Positions 49,208 through 59,418 are shown, numbered from the stretch's first letter. The stretch is DNA of 64,000 nucleotides from an uncultured Polaribacter sp. (GCA_943787375.1 CALSME010000002.1:62001-126000); one strand, 5' to 3'. A program made the numbers and translations. Notes: generated by a model from the sequence alone, not told the origin.

Positions 49208-50704
49208 TTATTCAACTAAAAAATCTTGTAAAACATCGGCTATTTTTCGATTGTCTGCTAATTGCGGAATCTTATTTTGACCTCCAAATTTCCCAATCGA
49301 TTTCATGTATTCGTGAAATCCACCTTTTTTAACTTTTCGAATGACCAACGAACGTAAAATTTTACCCGAAATCAAATCGAAATAATAGCTATTTTGTGCT
49401 TGCATAGAAGCATCTATTTTACGAGCAAAATCTGACATGTTATCAGGCTCATTTTCAAATTCTAAAAACCATTCATGATAGGGCAAACCACTTTCTGGAT
49501 TCACTTGTGGTGCCACTGTAAATTCACTAATATTAATATCGGTATCTAGAATTGCATCCTTCAATGCCTTCTCAACTTCTTTCCCAATAACGTGTTCTCC
49601 AAAGGCAGAAATAAAGTGTTTGATACGTCCAGTCACTTTTATTCTGTAAGGTTTAGTATTTGTAAATTCAACCGTATCTCCAATATTATATCCCCACAAA
49701 CCTGCGGTTGTATTTAAAATGATGACATAATTAACCCCTATTTTGACCTCTTTTAGCGAAATTCTTGTTGGGTTTTCGTCATAAAACTCACAAGCAGGAA
49801 TGAATTCATAAAAAATCCCCGAATCCAATTGTAATAACATTCCCTCTTCGGTTTGCGAATCTTGATAGGCAATAAATCCTTCAGATGCTGGATACAATTC
49901 AATATAATCTATTTTCTTCCCTATTAAACTTTCGAACTTATTTTTATAGGGCTCAAAATTGACGCCTCCATAGATAAAGAAATTAAAATTTGGAAATAAT
50001 TCTGAAATTGGTTTTCCTGTTTTTTCTATCAATTTTTCAAAATACATTTGTACCCAAGACGGAATTCCACTAATGACAGACATGTCTTCATTAACGGTTT
50101 CTTTAACAATAGCATTTACTTTGGTATCCCAATCATCTATACAGTTGGTTTCCCAACTTGGTAGTCTATTTTTTAATAAATATTGAGGAATATAGTGTGC
50201 TACAATACCACTTAAACGTCCTAGTTTAACCCCATTTTTATCTTCTAAAACAGGGCTTCCTTGTAGGAAGATCATTTTCCCATTAACAAAGCTGGCATCG
50301 TTTTTAGCGACAATATAAGCTAGTAAAGCGTTTTTTGCCGCCTTTATATGCGTTGGCATTGAGTCTTTGGTAATTGGAATGTATTTTGCTCCCGAGGTAG
50401 TTCCTGAGGTTTTGGCATAATATAAAGGTTTTCCGGGCCAAAGCACGTCAGAATCACCAGCTACCATTCTATCTATATACTTTCTTAAACCTTCATAATC
50501 TTCTACTTTAACACGCTTTTTAAAATCCGAATAATTATGAATATTCACAAAATCGTGGTCTTTTCCGAAAGCTGTTTTACTTGCTTTAGAAACTAAATTT
50601 TTGAAAACTTTTTCTTGTGTTTTATGTGGATTACTTGCCCACTTATTCACTTTTTTTGTGGCAATTTTAGCAAAAGGGATTGCGAAAAAAGATTTAATAC
50701 TCAT
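49208..50704 (-). CDS. GH3 auxin-responsive-promoter family (acyl-adenylating) protein
   Basis: YYAKTSGTTSGAKYIPIT ATP motif; YPASEGFIAYQD; GYNIGDTVEF. Confidence 0.93.
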   Translation of the reverse strand: MSIKSFFAIPFAKIATKKVNKWASNPHKTQEKVFKNLVSKASKTAFGKDHDFVNIHNYSDFKKRVKVEDYEGLRKYIDRMVAGDSDVLWPGKPLYYAKTSGTTSGAKYIPITKDSMPTHIKAAKNALLAYIVAKNDASFVNGKMIFLQGSPVLEDKNGVKLGRLSGIVAHYIPQYLLKNRLPSWETNCIDDWDTKVNAIVKETVNEDMSVISGIPSWVQMYFEKLIEKTGKPISELFPNFNFFIYGGVNFEPYKNKFESLIGKKIDYIELYPASEGFIAYQDSQTEEGMLLQLDSGIFYEFIPACEFYDENPTRISLKEVKIGVNYVIILNTTAGLWGYNIGDTVEFTNTKPYRIKVTGRIKHFISAFGEHVIGKEVEKALKDAILDTDINISEFTVAPQVNPESGLPYHEWFLEFENEPDNMSDFARKIDASMQAQNSYYFDLISGKILRSLVIRKVKKGGFHEYMKSIGKFGGQNKIPQLADNRKIADVLQDFLVE

Positions 50705-51570
50705 TATTTAAAGTCTATGTATTTAATTGGGTCTACTGCATATCCGTCACTCCAAAGCTCAAAATGTAGGTGAGGCCCTGTTGTTAATTCTCCTGTAGAG
50801 CCAACACTTGCAATGGCTTCGCCAGATTGTACAAAATCGGATTGTTCTTTCAATAAGTTCCCGTTGTGTTTGTATACAGAAATATAATTATTACTGTGTT
50901 TTAAAATAAGCACATACCCTGTTTCTGTAGTCCATCCAGAAAAGATAACCGTACCATCTGCAATTGCTTTTACGGGTGCTCCCGTATTTGCTAGAATATC
51001 TACTGCAAAATGTTTGGTAGTGGGATCGAACGTTTGAGAAATTTGACCGTTTAAAGGAGCAAAAAAAACCAAATCTACATTGGATTGAATGTTGTTGATG
51101 AGCGGAAAACGGTCTCTCCGATCGACACTTTCTCTGAATAAAGAATCTGCTTTGGTGGCATCTAATTCGTTTTCATTGATAATACTTCTTTCTTGTTCTA
51201 ACAATAAAGAATCTATTGTTTCTGTTTTTAATTCTCCCGTCAATACAGGCCTCAATGCTTTTGTATAATTCTCTAGAATTGACAATTGTATTTTCAAAGA
51301 ATCCGCTTTTAATGTAGCGTTTAATGCATTCGTTTTTAATAATGTAGAAGAGTAGCCAGGGATGTATTCTTTAATTGGTGTAAAAGCAATAAGCACAATG
51401 GTCAATACCATTAATAAAATTGAAAAAAAACCTCCCAATACAAAGACATTTAATCGCGATAGTTTTAATGAAAAACGCTCTTCAAAAGTATCTTCATTTA
51501 AAACAACCAAACTATACTTGTCCGTTAATTTCTGTTTAAACTTGCCTTTTTGTTTCTTGTTTTTTGCCAC
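50704..51570 (-). CDS. M23 family peptidase with N-terminal TM segment
   Basis: HFAVDILANTGAPVKAIADGTVIFSGW, GPHLHFELW. Confidence 0.93.
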   Translation of the reverse strand: MAKNKKQKGKFKQKLTDKYSLVVLNEDTFEERFSLKLSRLNVFVLGGFFSILLMVLTIVLIAFTPIKEYIPGYSSTLLKTNALNATLKADSLKIQLSILENYTKALRPVLTGELKTETIDSLLLEQERSIINENELDATKADSLFRESVDRRDRFPLINNIQSNVDLVFFAPLNGQISQTFDPTTKHFAVDILANTGAPVKAIADGTVIFSGWTTETGYVLILKHSNNYISVYKHNGNLLKEQSDFVQSGEAIASVGSTGELTTGPHLHFELWSDGYAVDPIKYIDFK

Positions 51571-51617
51571 ACAATTATATTTTGGTTCTTCAAATATACA
51601 ACGAATAAATAGTGAAA

Positions 51618-52199
51618 TTATTTTCTGTAAAAATTCATTTCATCAATGTATTCCCAAACTTCTTTAGAGAGAAGCGGTTGTATATTTTTGGCTGTTTTTA
51701 TTCCGTTTCGAATCATTGTTGATGAAATTTCTACCACAGGGGCTGCTATTCTATGAATTTTTGGATGGTTGCCAAATTGTGGCTCCTTACTTCCTGTTGA
51801 AATTCTTGGGTATACATAGATTTGATGATGTTCTAAAATGGTTTCAAAATTCTTCCATTTATGAAAGTTTTTTAAATTGTCTTCTCCCATAATCAAGCAA
51901 AACTCTTTGTTTGGGTATACTTCTGATATATGTGCTAAAGTGTGTATGGTGTAATTGGGTTGCGGCAATTTAAACTCAATGTCTGACGGTTTTATTTTTG
52001 GATAGTTTTCTGTCGCTTTGTACACCATTTCAAAACGGTGATGATTGTCAAGCAAAGAACTTTTCTTTTTAAATGGATTGTGAGGGGTAACTACCATCCA
52101 AACCTCATCTAAGTTTGAATGCTCTATTAAATGATTGGCAATGATTAAATGCCCAACATGTATGGGATTGAAGGTGCCAAAGTATAATCCAATTTTCAT
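51618..52199 (-). CDS. nadD: Nicotinate-nucleotide adenylyltransferase
   Basis: GLYFGTFNPIHVGHLIIANHLIE; SSTMIRNGI. Confidence 0.96.
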   Translation of the reverse strand: MKIGLYFGTFNPIHVGHLIIANHLIEHSNLDEVWMVVTPHNPFKKKSSLLDNHHRFEMVYKATENYPKIKPSDIEFKLPQPNYTIHTLAHISEVYPNKEFCLIMGEDNLKNFHKWKNFETILEHHQIYVYPRISTGSKEPQFGNHPKIHRIAAPVVEISSTMIRNGIKTAKNIQPLLSKEVWEYIDEMNFYRK

Positions 52200-52227
52200 T
52201 TTAATCCGTTTCGCTGTTCGACTTTCC

Positions 52228-52812
52228 TTATTTATTTAATTCTAAATAGTCACTCATTAGTGCTTCTGCTTCTTTTAAAGCAACGTCTAAATCATAATTT
52301 TTAATAATCTTATCAAACTGAGGAGCTGTTGCCAATTCTACAGAGGCTTTTGCAATCCGCATATTTATTTTATCCTCACTCTCTGTGCTTCTTTTCTTTA
52401 AGCGAATTTTTAGCTCATCTACACTAGGTGGCTTTACAAAAACAGACAAAGTATTTTCTGGAAATTTCTTTTTTATCCGCAATCCTCCAACAACATCTAT
52501 GTCAAAAATTACATGCTTTTTTTGTGCCCAGATGCGTTCTACTTCTGTTTTCAGTGTCCCATAGAAGTTATCACGATATACTTCTTCCCATTCCAAAAAG
52601 GCATCCTCTTTTATTTTATCTTTAAAGTCTCTTAAAGAGATAAAATAATAATCTTCTCCGTCTTTTTCAAATCCTCTTGGTTCGCGTGATGTTGCAGAAA
52701 TAGAAAATGCTAAATTAAATCGTTCCTGTTTTAACAAATGACGAACAATGGTTGTTTTCCCAGACCCAGAAGGTGCAGAAAACACAAATAATTTCCCTTT
52801 AAAATCTTTCAT
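52228..52812 (-). CDS. gmk: Guanylate kinase
   Basis: GKLFVFSAPSGSGKTTIVRHLL; SATSREPRGFEKDGEDYYF. Confidence 0.97.
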   Translation of the reverse strand: MKDFKGKLFVFSAPSGSGKTTIVRHLLKQERFNLAFSISATSREPRGFEKDGEDYYFISLRDFKDKIKEDAFLEWEEVYRDNFYGTLKTEVERIWAQKKHVIFDIDVVGGLRIKKKFPENTLSVFVKPPSVDELKIRLKKRSTESEDKINMRIAKASVELATAPQFDKIIKNYDLDVALKEAEALMSDYLELNK

Positions 52813-52858
52813 ATTGTATAAATTATGAAATTCCGAATATCATCGAAATTATTTCCGT

Positions 52859-53725
52859 TTATAAAACGTTTAAAATTTGCTCTTTAATCTGCTCTAATTC
52901 ATTTTTCATTTGAATTACCGCTTTTTGCATCGGTGCAAAATTAGCTTTAGAACCTGTGGTATTAATTTCTCTTCCCATTTCTTGGACGATAAATCCTAAT
53001 TTTTTACCATTCGATGCTTCCGATGATAAAGTGAGCAAAAAGTAATCTAGGTGATTTGCTAAACGTACTTTCTCTTCATTAATATCTAATTTTTCAAGAT
53101 AATAAATCAACTCCTGCTCAAAACGATTTTCGTCGATATCTACTTTCAAATCATCGATTGCCTTCTTTAAACGCGTCTTCACATTTTCTACACGATCGCC
53201 ATCCAATGCCTTTACTTCCTCTAAATAGGTCCTAATATTTGTAATTCTTTCTTTAAAATCTATTTCTAATGATGCCGCTTCATCTACTCTGTATTGTATA
53301 ATTTCCTGAATGGCAATGTCTATATTTTGACTGATTGTATTCCATTCATTTTCATCAAACTCTTCACGCTCTGCTTTTAATGCATCTGGCATTCTAATGG
53401 CCATTTTCAACAATTCTACATCCGTTGCGCTACCCATTTCAACAACAGTTCTTAGTTGTTCCATGTATTCCTTTACAAGACTTTGATTGATCTTTGCTGA
53501 AGTTTCATTCCCCGTCATTTCAACAAAGATGGAGAAATCTACTTTTCCACGCACCAAAGCGCTCGCTAATTTCTTACGTACAGACAATTCTTTTTCTTTG
53601 TAATAAGAAGGAATTCGAACGTTTAAATCAAGATTTTTACTGTTTAAGGATTTAATTTCTATGGTTACTTTTTTGGTAGGCAATTGGAGTACAGATTTAC
53701 CATAACCTGTCATCGATTGAATCAT
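52859..53725 (-). CDS. YicC/YloC family endoribonuclease
   Basis: MIQSMTGYGKS; KLGFIVQEMGREINTTGSKAN. Confidence 0.96.
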   Translation of the reverse strand: MIQSMTGYGKSVLQLPTKKVTIEIKSLNSKNLDLNVRIPSYYKEKELSVRKKLASALVRGKVDFSIFVEMTGNETSAKINQSLVKEYMEQLRTVVEMGSATDVELLKMAIRMPDALKAEREEFDENEWNTISQNIDIAIQEIIQYRVDEAASLEIDFKERITNIRTYLEEVKALDGDRVENVKTRLKKAIDDLKVDIDENRFEQELIYYLEKLDINEEKVRLANHLDYFLLTLSSEASNGKKLGFIVQEMGREINTTGSKANFAPMQKAVIQMKNELEQIKEQILNVL

Positions 53726-53759
53726 AAAATAGTCATTTTAAATGAGTTGCAAATATAGT

Positions 53760-54656
53760 TTATTTCGTAGTATTTTTAGGTTGTTTTGAAACTAAATACA
53801 CTCCCGAAAAGATGATCACTGATGCCCCCATTTTTACCAAATTTAGAGAATCGCTTCCCATAGATAATGCGAAAATAGTAGCAATTACAGGTTGTAAATA
53901 AATAAAAACACCTACCGTTGTTGGTTTCAATTTAGACAAACCATAAATATTAAAAAGATAGGTAATACAGGTTGTAAATAGAATGACAAAACCTACTTTT
54001 AAATAAATATCCGTTGGCATAGTCGTCCATGAAATTTCAATGAATTCACTAAATGAGAATGGAATAACAAGAATAAGTCCAAATAAATAGAACCATTTTA
54101 TAAAAGTAATCGGGTTGTATTTTGAAATTAGCTTTTTCACCAAAACCAAATACAATCCATAAGACGCCGCATTTACAAAAACCAGAAAGTTCCCCAGAGT
54201 ACTGTTTGTAGTGTTGTCTTCTGAGTTGTTTCCATAAACAATTAAGAGGATCGTTCCAATCAAACCAACAAAAACACCAATGATTTTTCTTTTAATAATT
54301 TTCTCTTTCAATAAAATACTTGAAAAAATTAAAACCATAATTGGTGAAGTTACCATCATCACCGAAGCACTTATTGGTGTTGTAAGGCTGAGGCCTTTAA
54401 AAAAACACAACATGTTCAATGCGATTCCAAAAAACGAGGCCAAAATTATTTTCTTATAATCTTCTTTCGCTATTTTTTGTGAATTCACAAACAACCCAGC
54501 AATCCAAAAAACAGCAGTTGCTCCAGAAACTCTTAATAAAATAAAGGCATAAGGCTTTACATAAAGCGGCATCACATCTTTTGCAATGGTAAATGTAACG
54601 CCGTAAATTAAGGTTGCAATAGAGACTAAAATGAGTGCAATACTTCTTTGGTTCAT
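53760..54656 (-). CDS. DMT/EamA family transporter
   Basis: 10-TM pattern, two EamA repeats. Confidence 0.93.
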   Translation of the reverse strand: MNQRSIALILVSIATLIYGVTFTIAKDVMPLYVKPYAFILLRVSGATAVFWIAGLFVNSQKIAKEDYKKIILASFFGIALNMLCFFKGLSLTTPISASVMMVTSPIMVLIFSSILLKEKIIKRKIIGVFVGLIGTILLIVYGNNSEDNTTNSTLGNFLVFVNAASYGLYLVLVKKLISKYNPITFIKWFYLFGLILVIPFSFSEFIEISWTTMPTDIYLKVGFVILFTTCITYLFNIYGLSKLKPTTVGVFIYLQPVIATIFALSMGSDSLNLVKMGASVIIFSGVYLVSKQPKNTTK

Positions 54657-54717
54657 GAAAATGAATTGTAAAATGAAGTCGCAAAGTTGAGGATAATATT
54701 AACCAAATCCACAAAAA

Positions 54718-54744
54718 AAGAGTTTCAAATTCATGAAACTCTTT
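54718..54744. terminator. Terminator-like hairpin AAGAGTTTCA-aat-TCATGAAACTCTT
   Basis: Inverted repeat with flanking A/T runs. Confidence 0.7.
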
Positions 54745-54858
54745 GTTTTAGGTTTGTTGATTTTTGGTTATTTGTAAGCTTTCCCAATTGATGATTAAGA
54801 GGCAACAATATACACATTTAAAACTATTCCGATTATATTTGTAAAATAAGCTACAACA

Positions 54859-55512
54859 ATGAACATACACCACCTCTCTACAAAACCCTCTATTTTAAAT
54901 AAATTCATCTCAGAAATTAGAGATCAAAAAATTCAAAAAGATGCTTTACGATTTCGTAGAAATATTGAAAGAATTGGAGAAATATTAGGGTATGAATTGA
55001 GCAAAGAACTCGCGTATGAAACCTTAGAAGTTACCACTCCCTTAGGAAAAAAACAGATAGACCTTCCTAAAAAAGAGATTGTTCTCTGTTCAATATTAAG
55101 AGCAGGACTTCCGCTTCATCGAGGGTTATTAAACTATTTTGATGCTGCTGAAAATGCGTTCATTTCCGCATACCGCCACCATCCAAATAAAGAGGCAGCA
55201 TTTGAAATTGTCGTAGAATATTTTGCCGCACCTGCAATTGAAAATAAAATACTTTTGTTGGCAGACCCAATGTTGGCAACGGGCCAATCTTTAATTGCAG
55301 TCCATGAAGCAATTAAAAGACAAGGGGTTCCCAAAGAAATTCATATTGTTGCAATAATTGCGTCTCAAGAAGGAATCGATTTTATTGAAAATCATTTTCC
55401 TAAAAACACCCATTTATGGATCGCTGCAATTGATCCGAAATTGAATGAAAAAGGGTATATTATACCAGGTCTTGGAGATGCTGGAGACTTGGCTTTTGGA
55501 ACTAAACTATAA
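54859..55512 (+). CDS. upp: Uracil phosphoribosyltransferase
   Basis: LCSILRAGLPLHRGLLNYF, LLADPMLATGQSLI, PGLGDAGDLAFGT. Confidence 0.95.
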   Translation: MNIHHLSTKPSILNKFISEIRDQKIQKDALRFRRNIERIGEILGYELSKELAYETLEVTTPLGKKQIDLPKKEIVLCSILRAGLPLHRGLLNYFDAAENAFISAYRHHPNKEAAFEIVVEYFAAPAIENKILLLADPMLATGQSLIAVHEAIKRQGVPKEIHIVAIIASQEGIDFIENHFPKNTHLWIAAIDPKLNEKGYIIPGLGDAGDLAFGTKL

Positions 55513-56436
55513 AAATAAAGGCCCCAAAAGAGCAATCAGCACAAAAAGAATAAGTCCTATTTCTTTTAAAAATTTTTGCTGTATCGATTCAAAACCATTG
55601 GCAAGAATTACTGCAACAGGAAAAGCGGCGATTAACAATTCAGAACCATCTCGATCAAACGTGATAAAGAGATATGAAATGCTTATGAACAAATGACTTA
55701 AAAGTAAAATCCAGCTTTTCCTAAAGCGATTATTAACAGAAAATGCACTTCCTGTTTTCATAAAAATAGCAAATAACAAAAAGAAGGAAAGCACACCTAA
55801 CGGAGCTAAAAAACTAGCTTCCTGATATCTACTAAAATCATAGGTAGTGTAGAAGATGAATTTATCTGTAAAAAGAGACAGCTCACCGACCCAGAAACTG
55901 TAAGTGAAAAACAGAAAAATGGGGATCAGAAAACCAATTACAGGAATCAGTAAGGTTTGAAATCGAACCCTTTTAAAGACGATTAATGCCGTGAAAAGAA
56001 GCAGTGAAAATACAATTAAAAACGGATTCATAAGACACATTACACCCAACCAAAAACCAGCGTCAAATAGCTTTTTAAACACCTCTTTTAATGTTTGTAA
56101 ACTATACACTTTTCTTAAAAAAAAGAGATGTAAGAAGTACTCGAAAAAAACCTGATAATCATACAAATACGTACTAAAAAAAGAAATTACTAAAAGGTAA
56201 AATAAAAGAGCGTACGAATTGTCTAGGGTTAATTTATTCTTAGAAATAATAAAGTTCACACCGAAAATCAAAAAGGTCAAAACAAGAAAAAATACTGTTT
56301 TTTCAACCATGAAAAACGGCTTCATTTCACTGGTTGAAAACGAATGAAAACTATTTAAAAAAAAGGCACAAAAGAATACGAGTAATAAAACTATAAAATT
56401 GATTGGTTTTGATTTGCCGAAAAAATTGGTTAACAT
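55507..56436 (-). CDS. DUF6427 family polytopic membrane protein
   Basis: MLTNFFGKSKPINFIVLL..., multiple TM segments. Confidence 0.75.
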   Translation of the reverse strand: MLTNFFGKSKPINFIVLLLVFFCAFFLNSFHSFSTSEMKPFFMVEKTVFFLVLTFLIFGVNFIISKNKLTLDNSYALLFYLLVISFFSTYLYDYQVFFEYFLHLFFLRKVYSLQTLKEVFKKLFDAGFWLGVMCLMNPFLIVFSLLLFTALIVFKRVRFQTLLIPVIGFLIPIFLFFTYSFWVGELSLFTDKFIFYTTYDFSRYQEASFLAPLGVLSFFLLFAIFMKTGSAFSVNNRFRKSWILLLSHLFISISYLFITFDRDGSELLIAAFPVAVILANGFESIQQKFLKEIGLILFVLIALLGPLFL

Positions 56437-56448
56437 TATTTCTTTTGT

Positions 56449-56456
56449 TATTTTTG
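56449..56456 (+). promoter_or_regulatory. -7 element TATTTTTG between divergent genes
   Basis: TAnnTTTG consensus upstream of the 56478 ORF. Confidence 0.45.
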
Positions 56457-56477
56457 CAGCGTAAAGATAAATAAGTT

Positions 56478-56699
56478 ATGATAGCAAGCAATATTTTTAA
56501 GTGGATTGGCACTTTATTTACCGAGTATTTATTTACTCCTTTTAATGAAATTCGTTCCGATTTGGCATTAAGAGAGTTTGGATGGTGGATTTCGAATGGT
56601 TTTAATTGGCTTTTTTTGATTGTCTTTTTATTTCTTTTACGTTACTGGATGAAAGAATCTTACAAATTTAAGAGAGAAGGAACAGAAGATCGCGCTTAA
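56478..56699 (+). CDS. DUF6341 family small membrane protein
   Basis: 73 aa, one TM segment, FKWIGTLFTEYLFTPFNEIR. Confidence 0.75.
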   Translation: MIASNIFKWIGTLFTEYLFTPFNEIRSDLALREFGWWISNGFNWLFLIVFLFLLRYWMKESYKFKREGTEDRA

Positions 56700-56710
56700 T
56701 ACTACATTCT

Positions 56711-57382
56711 TTGGGAAGCAAAAACAAATTAAAACGTTTTAACGAAAACGAAACGTTCGAAAATGTCATTCAGCCAACAAGAGAAGAAGTTATCAATAAC
56801 TTCTCTTTAAAAGGCAAATGGCATTCTTTTTTTAAAAACGAAAATCCGATAGTTTTAGAGTTGGGCTGTGGTAAAGGCGAATATACAATTGCCTTAGCAC
56901 GTAAAAACCCAAATAAAAACTTCATTGGCATTGATATTAAAGGGGCGCGTTTTTGGCGAGGAGCAAAAACAGCCATCGAAGAAGACATACAAAACGTTGC
57001 TTTTATCAGAACTCAAATTGAATTGGTTGATTTTATTTTTGCAGAAAATGAAGTGGCCGAAATTTGGATTACATTCCCAGATCCACAAATAAAATACAAA
57101 CGCACAAAACATAGAATGACAAATGCGTCCTTCCTAAAAAAATATCATTATATTTTAAGTGAAAAAGGCATTATGAACTTAAAAACCGACAGCGAATTCA
57201 TGCACGGTTACACACTCGGTTTATTGCATGGTGAAGGGCATGAGATTTTAAACGCAAATCACAATGTGTATAAAAATGAAGGATCGCCAAAAGAAGTAAC
57301 AGAAACGCAAACTTTTTACGAAAACCAATATCTAGAAGTCGGAAAACCCATCACTTATATTCAATTTCGATTAAAGTATTAA
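56711..57382 (+). CDS. trmB: tRNA (guanine-N7-)-methyltransferase, TTG start
   Basis: LELGCGKGEYTIALA, WITFPDPQIKYKRTKHRMT; no ATG near the conserved N-terminus MGSKNKLKRF. Confidence 0.95.
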   Translation: MGSKNKLKRFNENETFENVIQPTREEVINNFSLKGKWHSFFKNENPIVLELGCGKGEYTIALARKNPNKNFIGIDIKGARFWRGAKTAIEEDIQNVAFIRTQIELVDFIFAENEVAEIWITFPDPQIKYKRTKHRMTNASFLKKYHYILSEKGIMNLKTDSEFMHGYTLGLLHGEGHEILNANHNVYKNEGSPKEVTETQTFYENQYLEVGKPITYIQFRLKY

Positions 57383-57483
57383 TTCTTTTCAACCACGAAT
57401 TCACCTCAAGAAAACCTATCAAAGCAATTTCGATATGCGCTCTATGTTCCTATGTGGTCAACTTTTTTCCCTATCTTCACACA

Positions 57484-57837
57484 GTGAAAGAATCAGACAA
57501 CTTCTTTGAAAAAGTATATGCTGTAGCCCGCCTAATTCCATTTGGTCGCGTAACCAGTTATGGCGCCATTGCTACCTATTTAGGCGCAGCGCGTTCCGCC
57601 AGAATGGTAGGTTGGGCAATGAATAATTCTCACAACCAAAAAGAAGAGGTTCCCGCTCACAGAGTTGTAAATCGAAAAGGATTACTTACCGGAAAACACC
57701 ATTTTAATGGTACAAATCTCATGCAACAATTATTGGAAAGTGAAGGAATTGTTGTGATTGAAAATCAAATTCAAAACCTAGAAGACATCTTTTGGAACCC
57801 AAAGGATGCATTCGCCTCTGAGAATAAAGATCTCTAA
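57484..57837 (+). CDS. Alkyltransferase-like (ATL) protein of the MGMT family (Cys replaced by Ala)
   Basis: IPFGRVTSYGAIATYLGAARSARMVGWAM...VPAHRVVNRKGLLTG; GTG start in frame at 57484. Confidence 0.88.
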   Translation: MKESDNFFEKVYAVARLIPFGRVTSYGAIATYLGAARSARMVGWAMNNSHNQKEEVPAHRVVNRKGLLTGKHHFNGTNLMQQLLESEGIVVIENQIQNLEDIFWNPKDAFASENKDL

Positions 57838-57916
57838 AACAGATTTTCATTACTTTTTAAGAATTAACCAATAAATAATCACAATCCATACCCTTTCTTA
57901 TCTAAACAGTAAGCCG

Positions 57917-57924
57917 TATCTTTG
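57917..57924 (+). promoter_or_regulatory. -7 element TATCTTTG upstream of apbC
   Basis: TAnnTTTG consensus. Confidence 0.45.
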
Positions 57925-57963
57925 CAATCAAGATTTAATCTTAATTAAAGTTATACTACCAAC

Positions 57964-58020
57964 TTGAGCACAGTCGAGCGATTATTATAGCATTAAAAAA
58001 CAGGGCTCGACTGCGCTCGA
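57964..58020. repeat. Imperfect inverted repeat TTGAGCACAGTCGAGC ... GCTCGACTGCGCTCGA
   Basis: REP-like GC-rich palindrome in an AT-rich intergenic region. Confidence 0.65.
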
Positions 58021-58036
58021 TCTATTATTAGAAAAA

Positions 58037-59176
58037 ATGAGTTTTAAAAAACAAGACATATACAAAGCATTAGAAACAATTACGGCTCCTGGAGAAGGAA
58101 AAAGCTTAATTGAAAACAACAATGTAACCAATGTTGTCACTTTTGACAACGAAGTTGAAGTAGACGTAACCATCAGTAACCCTACTTTACAAGCAAAGAA
58201 AAAAATTGAAACGGAAATTTCAAAAGCCATCAAAACAAGTGTTGATCCGGCTATTGTTGTCAAAGTAAACGTACAGGTTGTAAAGCCAGCTGCTAAAGAA
58301 AACCCAAATTTAATTCGAGGAAAAGAAATTCCGAACATTAAGAATATTATTGCGATCGCATCTGGAAAAGGTGGTGTTGGTAAATCTACCATCACAGCAA
58401 ACACAGCAATCACTTTATCCAAAATGGGCTTTAATGTTGGTGTTTTAGATGCCGATATTTATGGCCCGTCACAACACATTATGTTTGATGTTGAGAAAGC
58501 AAAACCATTATCTGTAAATGTAGACGGGCGTTCGAAAATGAAACCTGTAGAAAATTACGGAGTCAAACTATTATCCCTTGGCTTTTTTACAGATCCAAAT
58601 CAAGCCGTTATTTGGCGTGGACCCATGGCTTCTAAAGCATTAAATCAATTAATCTTTGATGCAGACTGGGGTGAATTGGACTTCTTATTAATTGATCTAC
58701 CTCCAGGAACCGGAGATGTTCATTTATCCATCGTACAAGCATTGCCAATTAGTGGTGCAGTAATTGTGAGTACACCCCAAAACATTGCCTTAGCAGATGC
58801 AAAGAAAGGAGTTGCCATGTTTCAGCAAGAAAGCATTAAGGTACCTGTTCTGGGGATTATCGAAAATATGGCGTATTTTACACCCAAAGAATTACCAGAA
58901 AACAAATACTATATCTTTGGGCAAGATGGAGCAAAAAACTTAGCCGAAGACATTAAAACTGAGTTTTTAGGTGAAATTCCATTAGTACAAAGTATTCGTG
59001 AATCAGGTGATGTAGGACATCCGGTGGCCTTGCAAAATGGGACTGTTTTAGAAAAATCCTTTTCAGAAATCACTAAAAAAATGGTTTCAGAACTATTAAA
59101 AAGAAATGCAAATTTACCTCCAACAGAAGTTGTAAGAATTACAACAATGAGCGGGTGTAGTTCTGTAAAAAAATAA
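58037..59176 (+). CDS. apbC: Mrp/NBP35 family Fe-S carrier ATPase
   Basis: IASGKGGVGKSTITANTAITL, DADIYGPSQHIMF, DLPPGTGDVHL. Confidence 0.96.
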   Translation: MSFKKQDIYKALETITAPGEGKSLIENNNVTNVVTFDNEVEVDVTISNPTLQAKKKIETEISKAIKTSVDPAIVVKVNVQVVKPAAKENPNLIRGKEIPNIKNIIAIASGKGGVGKSTITANTAITLSKMGFNVGVLDADIYGPSQHIMFDVEKAKPLSVNVDGRSKMKPVENYGVKLLSLGFFTDPNQAVIWRGPMASKALNQLIFDADWGELDFLLIDLPPGTGDVHLSIVQALPISGAVIVSTPQNIALADAKKGVAMFQQESIKVPVLGIIENMAYFTPKELPENKYYIFGQDGAKNLAEDIKTEFLGEIPLVQSIRESGDVGHPVALQNGTVLEKSFSEITKKMVSELLKRNANLPPTEVVRITTMSGCSSVKK

Positions 59177-59181
59177 GGAAT

Positions 59182-59418
59182 ATGGATGCACAAGAAACAT
59201 TACAAAACGTAGAAAAAGCCTTAGAAGAAATTCGCCCATTCTTAATGAGTGATGGTGGAAACATCGCACTTTTATCGATTGAAGATACTGTTGTTAAAGT
59301 ACAGCTACAAGGTGCATGTACGGGGTGTTCTGTAAACCAAATGACATTAAAAAATGGCGTTGAAGCAACTATTAGAAAATATGCTCCACATATTATGGAA
59401 GTAATTAATATAGAATAA
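59182..59418 (+). CDS. NifU C-terminal-like Fe-S scaffold
   Basis: LMSDGGNIALLSIED, GACTGCSVNQMTLKNGVE. Confidence 0.95.
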   Translation: MDAQETLQNVEKALEEIRPFLMSDGGNIALLSIEDTVVKVQLQGACTGCSVNQMTLKNGVEATIRKYAPHIMEVINIE

